Below are positions 16,147-25,285 of a DNA stretch of 64,000 bases, in pieces. Each line of letters opens with the position of its first letter. The first letter of the stretch is position 1. This stretch comes from Pseudonocardia sp. ICBG1293 (GTDB lineage: Bacteria; Actinomycetota; Actinomycetes; Mycobacteriales; Pseudonocardiaceae), in contig NZ_JAHLEL010000007.1 of NCBI RefSeq assembly GCF_020131355.1, forward strand, positions 62,001-126,000, written 5' to 3'. The position numbers and the translations under genes are program-made. The notes under the pieces were generated by a model. It was not told the DNA's origin and did not search any database. It saw nothing but the letters and a program-made list of their open reading frames with translations.

Positions 16147-16839
16147 GTGGCCCAGATCCTGATCGTCGAGGACGACCCCGGCATCCGCGGTGCACTGATC
16201 CGCGGGTTGACCGAGCGGGGGCACGCCGTCGACTCCGCACCGACCGCGATGGCCGGTCTGGAACACGCCGTCGGGAGACGGCCCGACCTCGTGGTGCTCG
16301 ACCTCGGCCTGCCCGACATGGACGGCACCACCATGCTGCGGATGCTGCGCGGCGCCAGCACGGTCCCGGTGATCGTCGCGACCGCCCGCGACGACGAGAC
16401 CGAGATCGTCTCCGTGCTCGACGCGGGCGCCGACGACTACCTGGTCAAACCCTTCGCCGCCGCGCAGCTCGACGCCCGGATCCGGGCGGTGCTGCGCCGC
16501 CTCGGCGACGGGGCGGGGGCCGATCCCACGGTCGTCGTCGGCGGGCTGTCGGTGGACCCGCGCTCGCGGCGCGCCGTGCTCGACGGCGCCGAGCTGGAGC
16601 TGACCCCACGCGAGTTCGACCTGCTCCACCACCTCGCCGCCCGCGCCGACCAGGTCGTCAGCAAGCGGGAGCTGGTCACCGAGGTGTGGCAGCAGCCCTA
16701 CGGCGGCGCCGACAAGACCGTCGACGTGCACCTGTCGTGGCTGCGCCGCAAGCTCGGCGAGACCGCGCAGTCCCCCCGCTACCTGCACTCGGTGCGCGGG
16801 GTGGGGATCCGGCTGTCCGCGCCGGCGGGCCCCGCCTGA
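16147..16839 (+). CDS. OmpR-family two-component response regulator
   Basis: 230 residues. The receiver domain has the acidic pair in LIVEDD, the phospho-acceptor Asp in LVVLDLGLPDMDG, the switch Thr in VIVATARDD and Lys in DDYLVKPFAAAQL. A winged-helix DNA-binding domain follows (LTPREFDLLHHLAARADQVVSKRELVTEVW ... TVDVHLSWLRRKLGE). The GTG start gives MAQILIVEDD. The stop overlaps the kinase ATG by one base, so the two are translationally coupled. Confidence 0.95.
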   Translation: MAQILIVEDDPGIRGALIRGLTERGHAVDSAPTAMAGLEHAVGRRPDLVVLDLGLPDMDGTTMLRMLRGASTVPVIVATARDDETEIVSVLDAGADDYLVKPFAAAQLDARIRAVLRRLGDGAGADPTVVVGGLSVDPRSRRAVLDGAELELTPREFDLLHHLAARADQVVSKRELVTEVWQQPYGGADKTVDVHLSWLRRKLGETAQSPRYLHSVRGVGIRLSAPAGPA

Positions 16840-18116
16840 TGCGACGGCGCATCCTCGTCCTGGTCGGGGCGACCGTGCTGCTGGTGCTGGTCGCGTTCGC
16901 GATCCCGCTCGCGACCCTGGTCCGCTCGGTCGCGGAGAGCTCGGCGGTGTCCGCGGCGACCGTCCAGGCCCAGGTGCTGACCCCCGCGGTGGCGGGCGGG
17001 GACCGGTCGGTGCTGGTCCCCGCCGTGCAGAACGCCGACGGCCGCGACGCCTCCGACGTCTCGGTGTTCCTGCCCGACGGCACCGTGCTCGGTGCACCGG
17101 CACCCCGCAGCCCGGTGGTCCGGCTGGGGCTGCTCGGGACGAGCGCCTCGACCGAGGCGCCCGGCGGGCGCGAGCTGGTGTTCGCCGTGACCGGTGCCGC
17201 GGACGGCAACGCCGCGATCCGGGTGTTCGTCCCCGACGCCGAGCTCACCCGCGGCGTGACCCGTTCCTGGCTGCTGCTGGGCGGGCTGTCGCTGGTGCTG
17301 CTGGCCGGTGGGCTGCTGCTCGCGGACCGGCTCGCGCGCACCCTCGTCGAGGCCACCACCGACCTGTCCGAGGTGTCCGAGCGGCTCGCGGCCGGGGACC
17401 TGTCCGCCCGCGCCGACCCCCGGGCCCCGGCGGAGCTCGGCGTCGTCGCCGGCGCGCTGAACGGGCTGGCCGGGCGGATCTCGGAGCTGCTGCGCGAGGA
17501 GCGGGAGAACGTCGCGGACCTCGCGCACCGGGTCCGCACCCCGCTGACCGCGCTACGGCTGGACGCCGAGGCCCTGCGCGACCCGGACGAGGCCGCGCGC
17601 CTGTCGGCCGGGGTCGACGGCGTCCAGCGCGCGGTCACCGGCGCGATCGAGCAGGCCCGGCGACGCGGCGGCACGACCCGTAGCGCGGACGCGGCGGCCG
17701 TCGTCCGGGAACGGGTGGAGTTCTGGCGGGTGCTGGCCGAGGACACCGACCGTGCGGTGACCCTGCACCTGGCCGACGGCCCGTTGCCCGTGGCCTGCGC
17801 GCCGGGCGACCTGGAGGCCTGCGTGGACGCGCTGCTGGGCAACGTCTTCGCCCACACCCCGGACGGCACGGCCTTCGGCGTGTCGCTGTCCGGCCGGACG
17901 GGCGGGGGTGCCCGGGTGGTGGTGCACGACGACGGCCCGGGGCTGCCGCCCGGCACCGACCCCACCTCGCGCGGGGTCAGCGGCGGAGGCTCGACGGGGC
18001 TGGGCCTCGACATCGCCCGGCGCACCGCCGACCACGGCGGTGGGGCGCTGACGGTGCACTCCCCGGCCGGGGGCGGGCTGCGGGTGGAGCTGGAGCTGGG
18101 GCCGCCCGCGGGCTGA
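16839..18116 (+). CDS. Sensor histidine kinase
   Basis: 425 residues. TM1 (ILVLVGATVLLVLVAFAIPL) is followed by an extracytoplasmic sensor domain of about 115 residues, TM2 (SWLLLGGLSLVLLAGGLLLA), a HAMP domain (LSEVSERLAAGDLSARAD), a HisKA domain with phospho-His in NVADLAHRVRTPLTALRLDAEAL, and an HATPase_c domain (N-box LLGNVFAHTPDG, G1 VHDDGPGLPPG, G2 GSTGLGLDIA). The H-box reads HRVRTPL rather than HELRTPL, so the usual acidic residue after His is replaced by Arg. The PepSY gene that follows may be its target or its signal partner. Confidence 0.94.
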   Translation: MRRRILVLVGATVLLVLVAFAIPLATLVRSVAESSAVSAATVQAQVLTPAVAGGDRSVLVPAVQNADGRDASDVSVFLPDGTVLGAPAPRSPVVRLGLLGTSASTEAPGGRELVFAVTGAADGNAAIRVFVPDAELTRGVTRSWLLLGGLSLVLLAGGLLLADRLARTLVEATTDLSEVSERLAAGDLSARADPRAPAELGVVAGALNGLAGRISELLREERENVADLAHRVRTPLTALRLDAEALRDPDEAARLSAGVDGVQRAVTGAIEQARRRGGTTRSADAAAVVRERVEFWRVLAEDTDRAVTLHLADGPLPVACAPGDLEACVDALLGNVFAHTPDGTAFGVSLSGRTGGGARVVVHDDGPGLPPGTDPTSRGVSGGGSTGLGLDIARRTADHGGGALTVHSPAGGGLRVELELGPPAG

Positions 18117-18129
18117 GCGGGCACCGGTC

Positions 18130-18145
18130 TTGGGGTGCCCTTAGG
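18130..18145 (+). promoter_or_regulatory. 11-bp-phased repeat upstream of the first PepSY gene
   Basis: TTGGG at 18130-18134 and TTAGG at 18141-18145 start exactly 11 bp apart. They are followed by TCGTGCAGCGCG, which closely matches TCACGCAGCGCG behind the same repeat upstream of the second PepSY gene. This is a probable binding site of the adjacent response regulator plus a shared core-promoter region. Confidence 0.5.
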
Positions 18146-18223
18146 AGTCGTGCAGCGCGCCGTTGATCGACAGCGCGGCATCGTCACCGGTGTCGGCACG
18201 ACCCCTCCCGGAAGGACACCCCG

Positions 18224-18634
18224 ATGCCCTCGAAGATCTCCGTCGCCGCCCTCGCCGCCACCGGCCTGCTGCTCGTCGGCGGCGGCGCCGCGTGCGCCTC
18301 GCCGGCCGAGGTCGCCGTGACCCCCGCCGCGCAGAGCGCCGCCGACACCGCCCCCGCACCGGGCGCAGGCGCTGGTGCCGCGGTGGACCGTGCCGCGGCC
18401 GAGCGGATCGCCGTCGAGCGGGCCGGGGGCGGGCAGGTCGTGGAGGTCGAGTTCGACCGCGCCGACGACGGCCGCGACGACGACTCCCGCTCCGACGGCC
18501 GCGACCACTGGGAGGTCGAGGTCCGCACCGCCGACGCCGGGCACGACGTCGACGTCGACGCCGCGACCGGTGAGGTCCTCGACCACGACATCGACCGGAA
18601 CGACCGCACCGACGACGACCGCGACGACAGCTGA
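18224..18634 (+). CDS. Secreted PepSY-domain protein (copy 1)
   Basis: 136 residues: a signal/lipoprotein-like N-terminus (ISVAALAATGLLLVGGGAAC, a possible lipobox Cys), an Ala/Pro linker, then a PepSY repeat (AAERIAVERAGGGQVVEVEFDRAD ... HWEVEVRTADAGHDVDVDAATGEVLDHDID) and an acidic Asp-rich tail. PepSY domains bind peptides or inhibit proteases and often sit next to two-component systems. Here the gene follows the RR/HK pair on the same strand. GGAAGGA lies 7 nt before the ATG. It is a paralogue of the protein at 26891-27397. Confidence 0.82.
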   Translation: MPSKISVAALAATGLLLVGGGAACASPAEVAVTPAAQSAADTAPAPGAGAGAAVDRAAAERIAVERAGGGQVVEVEFDRADDGRDDDSRSDGRDHWEVEVRTADAGHDVDVDAATGEVLDHDIDRNDRTDDDRDDS

Positions 18635-18652
18635 TCCGGTCCGGGTGAGCCC

Positions 18653-19648
18653 TCAGGCCGGGGCGAGGCCGTCGCGCCAGTCCGGGTCGCCGGCCAGGAC
18701 CGTGACCCCGACGGCCTCCTGGGCCAGCCGCGCCCCGGCCGCGAACAGGTCGCGGACGAGACCGCGCAGTCCGGCGTCGAGCCACTCGACGTCGCTGTGG
18801 TCCACCGTCCGCGCCGAGGCCGGGCGCCCGGGCCGCAGCAGCGCCCGGTACAGCCCGGTCGCGGGCCGCACCGGCGGCAGGCCGTGCGCCTGCGCGAGGT
18901 CGGAGGCGGCACGCGGGATCCGCAGCCCGGCGGCGTCCAGGTCGCCGAAGTAGCGGACCGCCGCGGGCGGGCGGGTGCGCAGGGCGAGCACGGACGCGGT
19001 GAACGCGTTCCCCGCGCCCCAGGCGAGCTCGCCGACCGGGCCGGGGGCGGGTTCCAGGGCACGGCGCAGCGAGTCCAGGGTGTCGGCGTTCTCGACCACG
19101 AGCAGCACCGGCCCGCCGCCGGGCAGCGGCTCGCGGTGCAGCGGAGGGACGACCCGGCGGGCCCGCAGGATCTCCGGGGTGAGGCCGCCGGGCAGCGGGC
19201 CGTCGAAGGCCTTCTCGTCGCCGGTGATCTCCAGCGCGCGCTCGCGCAGCGGGACCTGCACCGCACGGGACGCGTGGGCGAACAGCCACTCGTTGACCTG
19301 CAGCAGCACCGGCGACGGACGCCGCAGGGCCACCGCCGCGGACAGCTCGAGGTGCCACGGCCCCCGCTCGGCCGCGGCCGGGGCGGCGGCCGAGCGCGAC
19401 CGGAGCAGCCGCACCGAGTTCGGCAGCGGCGGCACCCCGTCGTCGGTCCGGTCGGTCGGCTCCAGCACCCCCGCGGCGGCCAGCTCGGCCAGCGCCGCGG
19501 CGAGGTTCCGCCGGGCCCCGACGCTGCCGACCATCGTGGGGTCCGCCTGCAGGAACGCCGCGCGCAGCGCCGAGCGCGGGATCCGGGTCCGTCCGGTGGC
19601 CGCCAGCAGCTCGGCGAGCCGCTCCGCGACCGGCCCGGGCGAGGTCAT
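18653..19648 (-). CDS. jetD: Wadjet-like JetD/MksG nuclease subunit (Toprim, TopoVI-A-like)
   Basis: 331 residues and the last gene of the four-gene SMC operon. The C-terminal half looks like the DUF2220/Toprim part of JetD: GPVLLVVENADTLDSLRRAL supplies the Toprim glutamate and VRYFGDLDAAGLRIP the DxD metal motif. The N-terminal half (AELLAATGRTRIPRSALRAAF) resembles a winged-helix segment. JetD/MksG cleaves plasmid DNA once the JetABC motor stalls on a small circle. ATG 19648 overlaps the jetC stop by 4 nt. The N-terminus does not resemble DUF3322 of type I systems, so a different subtype (possibly type II) is likely. Confidence 0.8.
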   Translation of the reverse strand: MTSPGPVAERLAELLAATGRTRIPRSALRAAFLQADPTMVGSVGARRNLAAALAELAAAGVLEPTDRTDDGVPPLPNSVRLLRSRSAAAPAAAERGPWHLELSAAVALRRPSPVLLQVNEWLFAHASRAVQVPLRERALEITGDEKAFDGPLPGGLTPEILRARRVVPPLHREPLPGGGPVLLVVENADTLDSLRRALEPAPGPVGELAWGAGNAFTASVLALRTRPPAAVRYFGDLDAAGLRIPRAASDLAQAHGLPPVRPATGLYRALLRPGRPASARTVDHSDVEWLDAGLRGLVRDLFAAGARLAQEAVGVTVLAGDPDWRDGLAPA

Positions 19649-22600
19649 CCGCCGGCCCCCGCGGGCGCGGTGTCGTCCGCACCGCCGGTTCCGGCGGCCA
19701 CCGCGGCCTCGGGGCGGCGGTAGACGCGGGCCGCGGTGATCCGGCCACCGGGGGCGTCGGCGTCGGGCACGGACCGGGTGACCCGCTCGTCGACCGACAG
19801 GTACTTGCGTCCGGCGCGCAGGTCGGCGTCGTTGCGCAGTCGCACGAGCAGCGGGAACGACGACAGCGCGCCCGCGTCGAACAGCCCGGTCGTGTAGACC
19901 AGCTGCACCCCCAGGGCCTGCGCGACGCCGAACTGCAGCTCCAGCAGGTACCCCGCCGACGCCCGTCCGATCGGGTTGTCGAGGAACAGCACGCCCGCGT
20001 GCGCCCGCCTGCCCTGTCCGCGCTGGTGCGCCCGCAGCGCCGCCATCGTGCAGTACAGGACGATCGCCGCGGTCAGCTGCTGCCCGCCGGAGAACACGTC
20101 CTTGATCGCGGAGACGCGCAGCCGCTCGGTGCGCAGCACGGCGTCGGGCTTGAGCATCTCGACCCGGACACCCTTCGGCATCGCGGCCCGGACCCCGCGC
20201 AGCAGCATGGACATGCCGTCGCGCCGGTCCTTCGCCTTCCCGCCCGCCATGCCGGTGGCGGTGCGGTCGACGACGGCGCCGAGCTCGTGGCGCAGCGCCG
20301 CGTCGGGCAGCTCCTCGAACCGGATCCGCAGGAACTGCTGGCCCGACCAGTCGCCGAGGCCCTCGGGCAGCTGGGACAGCCGCTGCGCGAGCCGCACCGT
20401 GCGCAGCGCCTCGCCGACCATCCCGGACAGCCGGGTGACGATCCCCGAGCGGTGCCGCTCGATGTTGCCGAGGTCGTCGTCGAGGGAGCGCAGCCGCGGG
20501 CGCAGCGCGGCGATCCACTCCGCGGCGAGGCCGGGCATCTCCGACCGGTCGACGCCGCCGATGTGGCGGTGCACCGGGGAGCTCAGGGTCGCGAACCGCG
20601 GGTCCTGGGCGAAGCGGGCGACGGCGTCGACCCCCTCGCGGACCTTCTTCTCGGCCCGCGTCCGCTCGCCCGCCGCGTCGCGGACGGCGTTCTGGTGGCG
20701 CTTGAGCGCGGCCTGGGCGGCCTCGACGTCACCGTCGAACGGCACCCCGGACGGCTCGGGCGTCTCGTCCAGAGAGGACACGACCAGCCCGAACCCGCGG
20801 GCGAGGTCGGTGGCGGTGCGGTGGGCGTCCTCGGCGTCGGTCCGGGCCCGACGACGGCGTTCCAGGTCCTTGCCCGCCGCGTCCAGGTCGGCCGTGGCGC
20901 GGGCGACCAGCTCGCGGCCGTGCTCGGCGTCGCGGGGCGGGTCGTAGGGGTCGATCGGCCGCTCGCCGCCGGTGAACCGCTCCAGCTCGCGGCGGGCGAC
21001 GGCCAGCTCGGTCGCGGCGTCGGCGCGGCGGCTCTCGGCCTCGTCGTAGGCGGTGCGGGCCTGCTCGGCGGCGGCGCGGCGGCTGGCGGCGTCGGCGCCG
21101 TCGGGGGTGTGCAGGAACGCCGTCGCGGCCTCGACGACGGTGCGCGGCAGCCCGTCGACGGCGACCCGCCGCTCCCGCGCGTCGGCCTCGGCCCGCTCCA
21201 GCGCACCGTGCAGGTCGGTGTCGACGGAGGCCGAGGCGTAGGCGTCGCGGGCCCGCTGGAACTCCTCGCGCAGCTCGGCCAGCGACGTCCCGGGGGTCCC
21301 CTCCGGCTCCCCGTCCTGCCCGCCGACCTCGTCGGTGGAGACCGGGAGCGCCGCGGCCTCGTCGCGCAGGGTCGTGCCGATGCCGCGCTGCCGGTCGCGC
21401 GTCTGCTGGGCGTCGGCGGCCTCGCGACCGGCGCGGTCGGCGGTGGTCCCGGCGGCGTCGGCCTCGTCGCGGGCCCGCGCGGCGTCGGCCTCCCCGGTGC
21501 GCATCCGCTCCTCGTGCGTCGCCCGGCGGGCGAGCTCGGTGCGCAGCGCGGCCAGCGCGTCCGCCCGGCGACGGGTGTCCCCGGCGGTGCGCTCCAGGCC
21601 GGGCCGGTCGACGGTCAGCCGGTCGGCGCGCTCGTCGAGGTCCTCGACCTCGGCGCGGGTCGCCTCGTGCTCGGCGACGGCGGCGGCCCGGGTGGTCTCC
21701 GCGGCCTCGGCGGCGCCGGTCAGGTCGGCGAGGGTGGGACGTCGGTCGCGCAGCGCGGCGAACCGGTCCCGCAGCCTGCGGTCGTCGTCGAGGACGGTCT
21801 CCAGCTCGGCGAGCCGGGCGGCGCGCTCGGTGGTCTCGGCGACGAGCCGGACCCGGACCTGCTCGGCGGCCTGTTCGTCGTGCAGTGCCGGGTTGGGCGG
21901 CACGACGAAGTCGATCCCGGGCGCCGCGTCGGCGTCGGCGCGCAGCGCGGCGGTGGTGCCGACCGCGACCAGGCAGGCCGGCAGCAGCCGTGCCGCGTCC
22001 AGCTCGGCGCGGGCCCGCTCGGCGTCGCGCGCGTCGTTGAGCAGCACCCCGCCCGCCAGGTGCGGCAGCCGCGCCAGCACGGTCTCCCGGTCGGGGGCGG
22101 GCAGCTTCGCCAGGTAGCGACGGCCGGACCAGGCGGTGATCCCGGCGGCCTCCAGCGCCGCGAGGACGTCCTCGATCTCCGTCGGGTCGGGCAGCAGGCC
22201 GCCGTCGCCGAGCGCGGCGAGCGCGCGTTCGTCGCGGCGCTGGTCGACGTGCAGGGTCGTCCGCTCCCGCTCGGCGCCGCGGATCGCGGTGGTCAGGGTG
22301 TCGACGACGAGGCCCGCGTCGGTGTCCGGGCGGATCTCGTCGAGTCCGAGCAGCTCCGCGGGCCGGACCTCCCCGGCGAGCGCGACGGCGTCGGCCTCCG
22401 CAGCGGAGCGCGCGGCCTCGGCGGTCGCGGCGTCGGCGCGGGCGGCGGCCGCCGCGTCCTGGGCGGCGGTGCGGCGGGCCTCGGCGGCCCGTCGCTCCTC
22501 ACGGATCGTGGCGGCCGCGGAGTCGGCGTCGGCGAGCGCGGTGGCGCACCGCTCCGCCTCGGTCCGGGCGGCGGCCGCGGAGTCCTCGACGTCGGCGGCG

Positions 22601-24147
22601 GTCGAGCCCGCCTTCAGGTGCCCGGCGGAGACCGCGGCGGCGACCCGGGTGTCGAGGTCGTCGAGGTCGTCGAGGGCCTCGCGGGCGGTGGTGGCGGCGC
22701 TCTCAGCGCGGGCGGCGTCGGCGGTGCGGGTGACCTGCTCGCGACGGGCGGCCGCCGCGCGCTCCTCGGCGTCGGCGCGGTGTTCCTCCGCCGCGTCGGC
22801 GGCGGCGTCGGCCTCCGCGGCGACCCGGGCCAGCGCGACCGCGAGCGTGCGGGCGGCGTCCTGCCGGGCGGCGAGCGCGGGCCGGGCCTTCTGCTCCTCC
22901 TCCTCGACGCGGGCGCGCAGCCGCGCGGCCTCGGCGGCGGCGACGCGGTGCGCCAGGACCGGTTCGACGGCGTCGCGGGCCATCGAGACGGCCGACGCGG
23001 CGTCGCGCTCGCGGGTCGCCTCGGCCGCGGTCCGCTCGGCGGCCTCGACGGCGAGCCCCGCGGTGAGTCGGCGCAGCTCACCGACGGTGTCCTGCAGCCG
23101 CTCCGCCGCCCGGGCCGCGGACTGCTCGGCCTCGACCGCGCCGGTGGCCTCCTCGGCGGCGGTCACCGAGCGGGCCTCCTCGGCGATCCGGCGGGCCGCG
23201 ATCCGGGACGCGGTCGCCGCCAGCTCGGCGCGCGCGACGGTCTCGGTGTCGCGGGCGGCGGTCGCGGAGGCCTCGGCGTCGACCATCGGCTCGAGCCGGG
23301 ACAGCGTGCCGTCGACGAACTCCCGCTCGGTCTCCAGCTCCTCGCGCTGGGCGAGCCGGTCGGCGTACCCCGCGACGAGCTCGGCGACGTTCTGCGGCTC
23401 CGCGGGGTCGAGCACCGCACGGAGCAGGAAGTCGACGAAGGCCTCATCGGAGGAGAACGAGAACGCCTCGGCGGCCTCGCCCTCGCCGGCGTTCATGGCG
23501 CGCTGGTAGCGGAACAGCTCCGGGTCCAGGCCGACGTCGACGAGGTGGCGGGTCCAGTCCCGGTGCCCGGTCTCCCAGGCCAGCTCGGCGTCGGGGTGTT
23601 CGCGGTGCGCGGCCTGCAGGCGCTCGCGGAACGCGGCCAGGGTGACGCGGCGACCGTCGTGGGTGAAGGGCAGGTCGTCGAGCCCCATGCCGGGCACCGG
23701 CCGGAAGGAGAACCAGGCGTCGGCCAGCTTCTCGGGGTCGGTGGAGGCCACGTGCCCGCGCCACTCCGAGACCTTGCCGGTCACCAGCAGCCGCCCGGTG
23801 CCGACGTGCATCCACTCACAGACGACGTGCGCGACGTCCTCGGCCAGCACGAAGTTCTCCAGCACCGTGGTGCTGGTGGTGCCCACGACCTGACGTCGCC
23901 CGGGCAGGAGCACCGAGAAGATCAGCTTGAGCAGGACGGACTTGCCGCCACCGTTCTCCAGGAACAGCACCGACGCCGGCGAGGGCCGCCGCGGCGTCGT
24001 GCGGTCGAGCGCGTCCGGGGCGAACAGGTCCTCCTGCACGGCGACCTTCACCGGGGCCCCGACGCCCCGCAGGTCGAGCGCGACGTCCTGGTAGCGCGCG
24101 GCGGTCGGCCCCACCGAGAACAGGCGGACCCGGGTCAGCTCATACAT
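19645..24147 (-). CDS. jetC: Wadjet-like JetC/MksB SMC-type ATPase
   Basis: A 1500-residue SMC-family motor. The N-terminal head has Walker A in FLENGGGKSVLLKLIFSVLLPG. A very long Ala/Arg/Glu-rich coiled coil (about residues 280-1290, interrupted by a hinge-like globular region around 560-690) leads to a C-terminal head with the signature FSGGQQLTAAIVLYCTM and Walker B GVLFLDNPIGRAS. In Walker B the usual Asp-Glu pair is Asp-Asn, as in several MukB/MksB-like proteins. It should extrude DNA loops with JetA/JetB. ATG 24147 (MYELTRVRLFSVGP) lies inside the end of jetB, overlapping by 8 nt. Confidence 0.88.
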   Translation of the reverse strand: MYELTRVRLFSVGPTAARYQDVALDLRGVGAPVKVAVQEDLFAPDALDRTTPRRPSPASVLFLENGGGKSVLLKLIFSVLLPGRRQVVGTTSTTVLENFVLAEDVAHVVCEWMHVGTGRLLVTGKVSEWRGHVASTDPEKLADAWFSFRPVPGMGLDDLPFTHDGRRVTLAAFRERLQAAHREHPDAELAWETGHRDWTRHLVDVGLDPELFRYQRAMNAGEGEAAEAFSFSSDEAFVDFLLRAVLDPAEPQNVAELVAGYADRLAQREELETEREFVDGTLSRLEPMVDAEASATAARDTETVARAELAATASRIAARRIAEEARSVTAAEEATGAVEAEQSAARAAERLQDTVGELRRLTAGLAVEAAERTAAEATRERDAASAVSMARDAVEPVLAHRVAAAEAARLRARVEEEEQKARPALAARQDAARTLAVALARVAAEADAAADAAEEHRADAEERAAAARREQVTRTADAARAESAATTAREALDDLDDLDTRVAAAVSAGHLKAGSTAADVEDSAAAARTEAERCATALADADSAAATIREERRAAEARRTAAQDAAAAARADAATAEAARSAAEADAVALAGEVRPAELLGLDEIRPDTDAGLVVDTLTTAIRGAERERTTLHVDQRRDERALAALGDGGLLPDPTEIEDVLAALEAAGITAWSGRRYLAKLPAPDRETVLARLPHLAGGVLLNDARDAERARAELDAARLLPACLVAVGTTAALRADADAAPGIDFVVPPNPALHDEQAAEQVRVRLVAETTERAARLAELETVLDDDRRLRDRFAALRDRRPTLADLTGAAEAAETTRAAAVAEHEATRAEVEDLDERADRLTVDRPGLERTAGDTRRRADALAALRTELARRATHEERMRTGEADAARARDEADAAGTTADRAGREAADAQQTRDRQRGIGTTLRDEAAALPVSTDEVGGQDGEPEGTPGTSLAELREEFQRARDAYASASVDTDLHGALERAEADARERRVAVDGLPRTVVEAATAFLHTPDGADAASRRAAAEQARTAYDEAESRRADAATELAVARRELERFTGGERPIDPYDPPRDAEHGRELVARATADLDAAGKDLERRRRARTDAEDAHRTATDLARGFGLVVSSLDETPEPSGVPFDGDVEAAQAALKRHQNAVRDAAGERTRAEKKVREGVDAVARFAQDPRFATLSSPVHRHIGGVDRSEMPGLAAEWIAALRPRLRSLDDDLGNIERHRSGIVTRLSGMVGEALRTVRLAQRLSQLPEGLGDWSGQQFLRIRFEELPDAALRHELGAVVDRTATGMAGGKAKDRRDGMSMLLRGVRAAMPKGVRVEMLKPDAVLRTERLRVSAIKDVFSGGQQLTAAIVLYCTMAALRAHQRGQGRRAHAGVLFLDNPIGRASAGYLLELQFGVAQALGVQLVYTTGLFDAGALSSFPLLVRLRNDADLRAGRKYLSVDERVTRSVPDADAPGGRITAARVYRRPEAAVAAGTGGADDTAPAGAGG

Positions 24148-25285
24148 CGCGGTCCTCCGTGGGGTGGTCGGTCGGCGGGGTGTCCGGGTCGGCAGGGTGT
24201 CCGTCCCCGGCCGCGTCGCCACCCCCTGCGCTGTCCTGTGCGACTTCGCTTACCGGGTAAGCGAACTCCCCCGTCCCAGCCCCACCGGCCGAGCCGACCG
24301 GGGCACCGGCCACGCCGGCACCCCCGGCACCCCCGTGCGCGAGCTCGCTTACCGGGTCAGCGAGTTCCACGGACGCAGCGTCATCGTCGGAGCCGACAGA
24401 GCCGACAGAGCCGGCCGGGTCGGCATCCCCACCGTTCCCTTCGACCTCCGACTCCGACGGATCGTCGAGGTCGGACGCGCTCCCCGTACCGGGCGTGCCC
24501 TGAGCACCGGATCCCGGCGTGTCGAACACGCCGTCGTGCTCGGTCACCAGCGTCCCGGCGGCGGTCGCGGCGGGCAAGACGTTCAGGGCCAGCAGCTCGT
24601 CGAAGGCCCGCTGCGCGGCGAGCTCGCGCACCTGGACCTGGTAGCGCGGTGTCGTCCGGTAGGCGCCCTCCGCGCCGACCGGCACGAGGAAGCCCTGGTC
24701 GGCGAGGAACCGCAGCGCCTTGCCGACGATCCCGCGGGTGGTGGACTCGCCGACCCGGCCGTCCTTCGTCGCGGTGGCCTCGGGGCGGCGCTGCCAGACC
24801 CGCCAGACCTCCTCCAGCTGCGGGGCGTCGGACTCGGGGTCGGCGGGGCCACCGGCACGCTCGTCGAGCACCCGGCACGCCTCCCGCACGGCACCGTCGA
24901 CGAGCTCCACCGACACCCGGCCGACGTAGGAGTCGTCGCCCAGGTCGTCGGGGCGCGGGAAGGCCAGCGCGGCGACGGCGAGGTGCGCGATGCCGTGCAG
25001 GACCTTGTCCGCGCCGCGGTTGGCGAGGGTGGTGCGGCGGGCGTACTCGTCCATCCGGATCTCGAACACCGAGCCCTCGGTCGCGGCGAGCACGATGCCC
25101 GGACCGGTGTCGACGGCCAGCACGACCAGGCCCAGGCCGGAGGCGACGCGCTGGACGGTCGTGCGGAACTCGTCGTCCTCCCGGTAGCGGCGGACCAGGT
25201 CGGCGTAGTCGGGGTCGCGGCCGGGCAGCGCCTTGGGGCGCATGCCGTAGCCGACGAGGCGGGCCGCGGTCTCGGTGTCACTCAT
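24140..25285 (-). CDS. jetB: Wadjet-like JetB/MksE kleisin-interacting subunit with an acidic low-complexity tail
   Basis: 381 residues. The first 250 or so (ARLVGYGMRPKALPGRDPDYADLVRRYREDDEFR ... TTRGIVGKALRFLADQGFLVPVG) have the winged-helix, KITE-like appearance of MukE/MksE/JetB, inferred mainly from operon position. The last 130 residues are Gly/Ala/Asp-rich and contain the related stretches LADPVSEL and FAYPVSEV, which come from two palindromic DNA repeats (24245-24364). The stop overlaps jetC and ATG 25285 overlaps the jetA stop. The tail is unusual for this subunit and looks recently expanded. Confidence 0.75.
   Translation of the reverse strand: MSDTETAARLVGYGMRPKALPGRDPDYADLVRRYREDDEFRTTVQRVASGLGLVVLAVDTGPGIVLAATEGSVFEIRMDEYARRTTLANRGADKVLHGIAHLAVAALAFPRPDDLGDDSYVGRVSVELVDGAVREACRVLDERAGGPADPESDAPQLEEVWRVWQRRPEATATKDGRVGESTTRGIVGKALRFLADQGFLVPVGAEGAYRTTPRYQVQVRELAAQRAFDELLALNVLPAATAAGTLVTEHDGVFDTPGSGAQGTPGTGSASDLDDPSESEVEGNGGDADPAGSVGSVGSDDDAASVELADPVSELAHGGAGGAGVAGAPVGSAGGAGTGEFAYPVSEVAQDSAGGGDAAGDGHPADPDTPPTDHPTEDRDV
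24245..24364. repeat. Two palindromic repeats inside jetB coding sequence
   Basis: TTCGCTTACC / GGTAAGCGAA around a single G at 24245-24265 is a perfect palindrome with 10-bp arms. A second copy at 24344-24364 (CTCGCTTACC / GGTCAGCGAG) has one mismatch. Their centres are 99 bp (33 codons) apart, so both keep the jetB frame. They resemble small dispersed palindromic elements that tolerate in-frame insertion. Confidence 0.6.
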
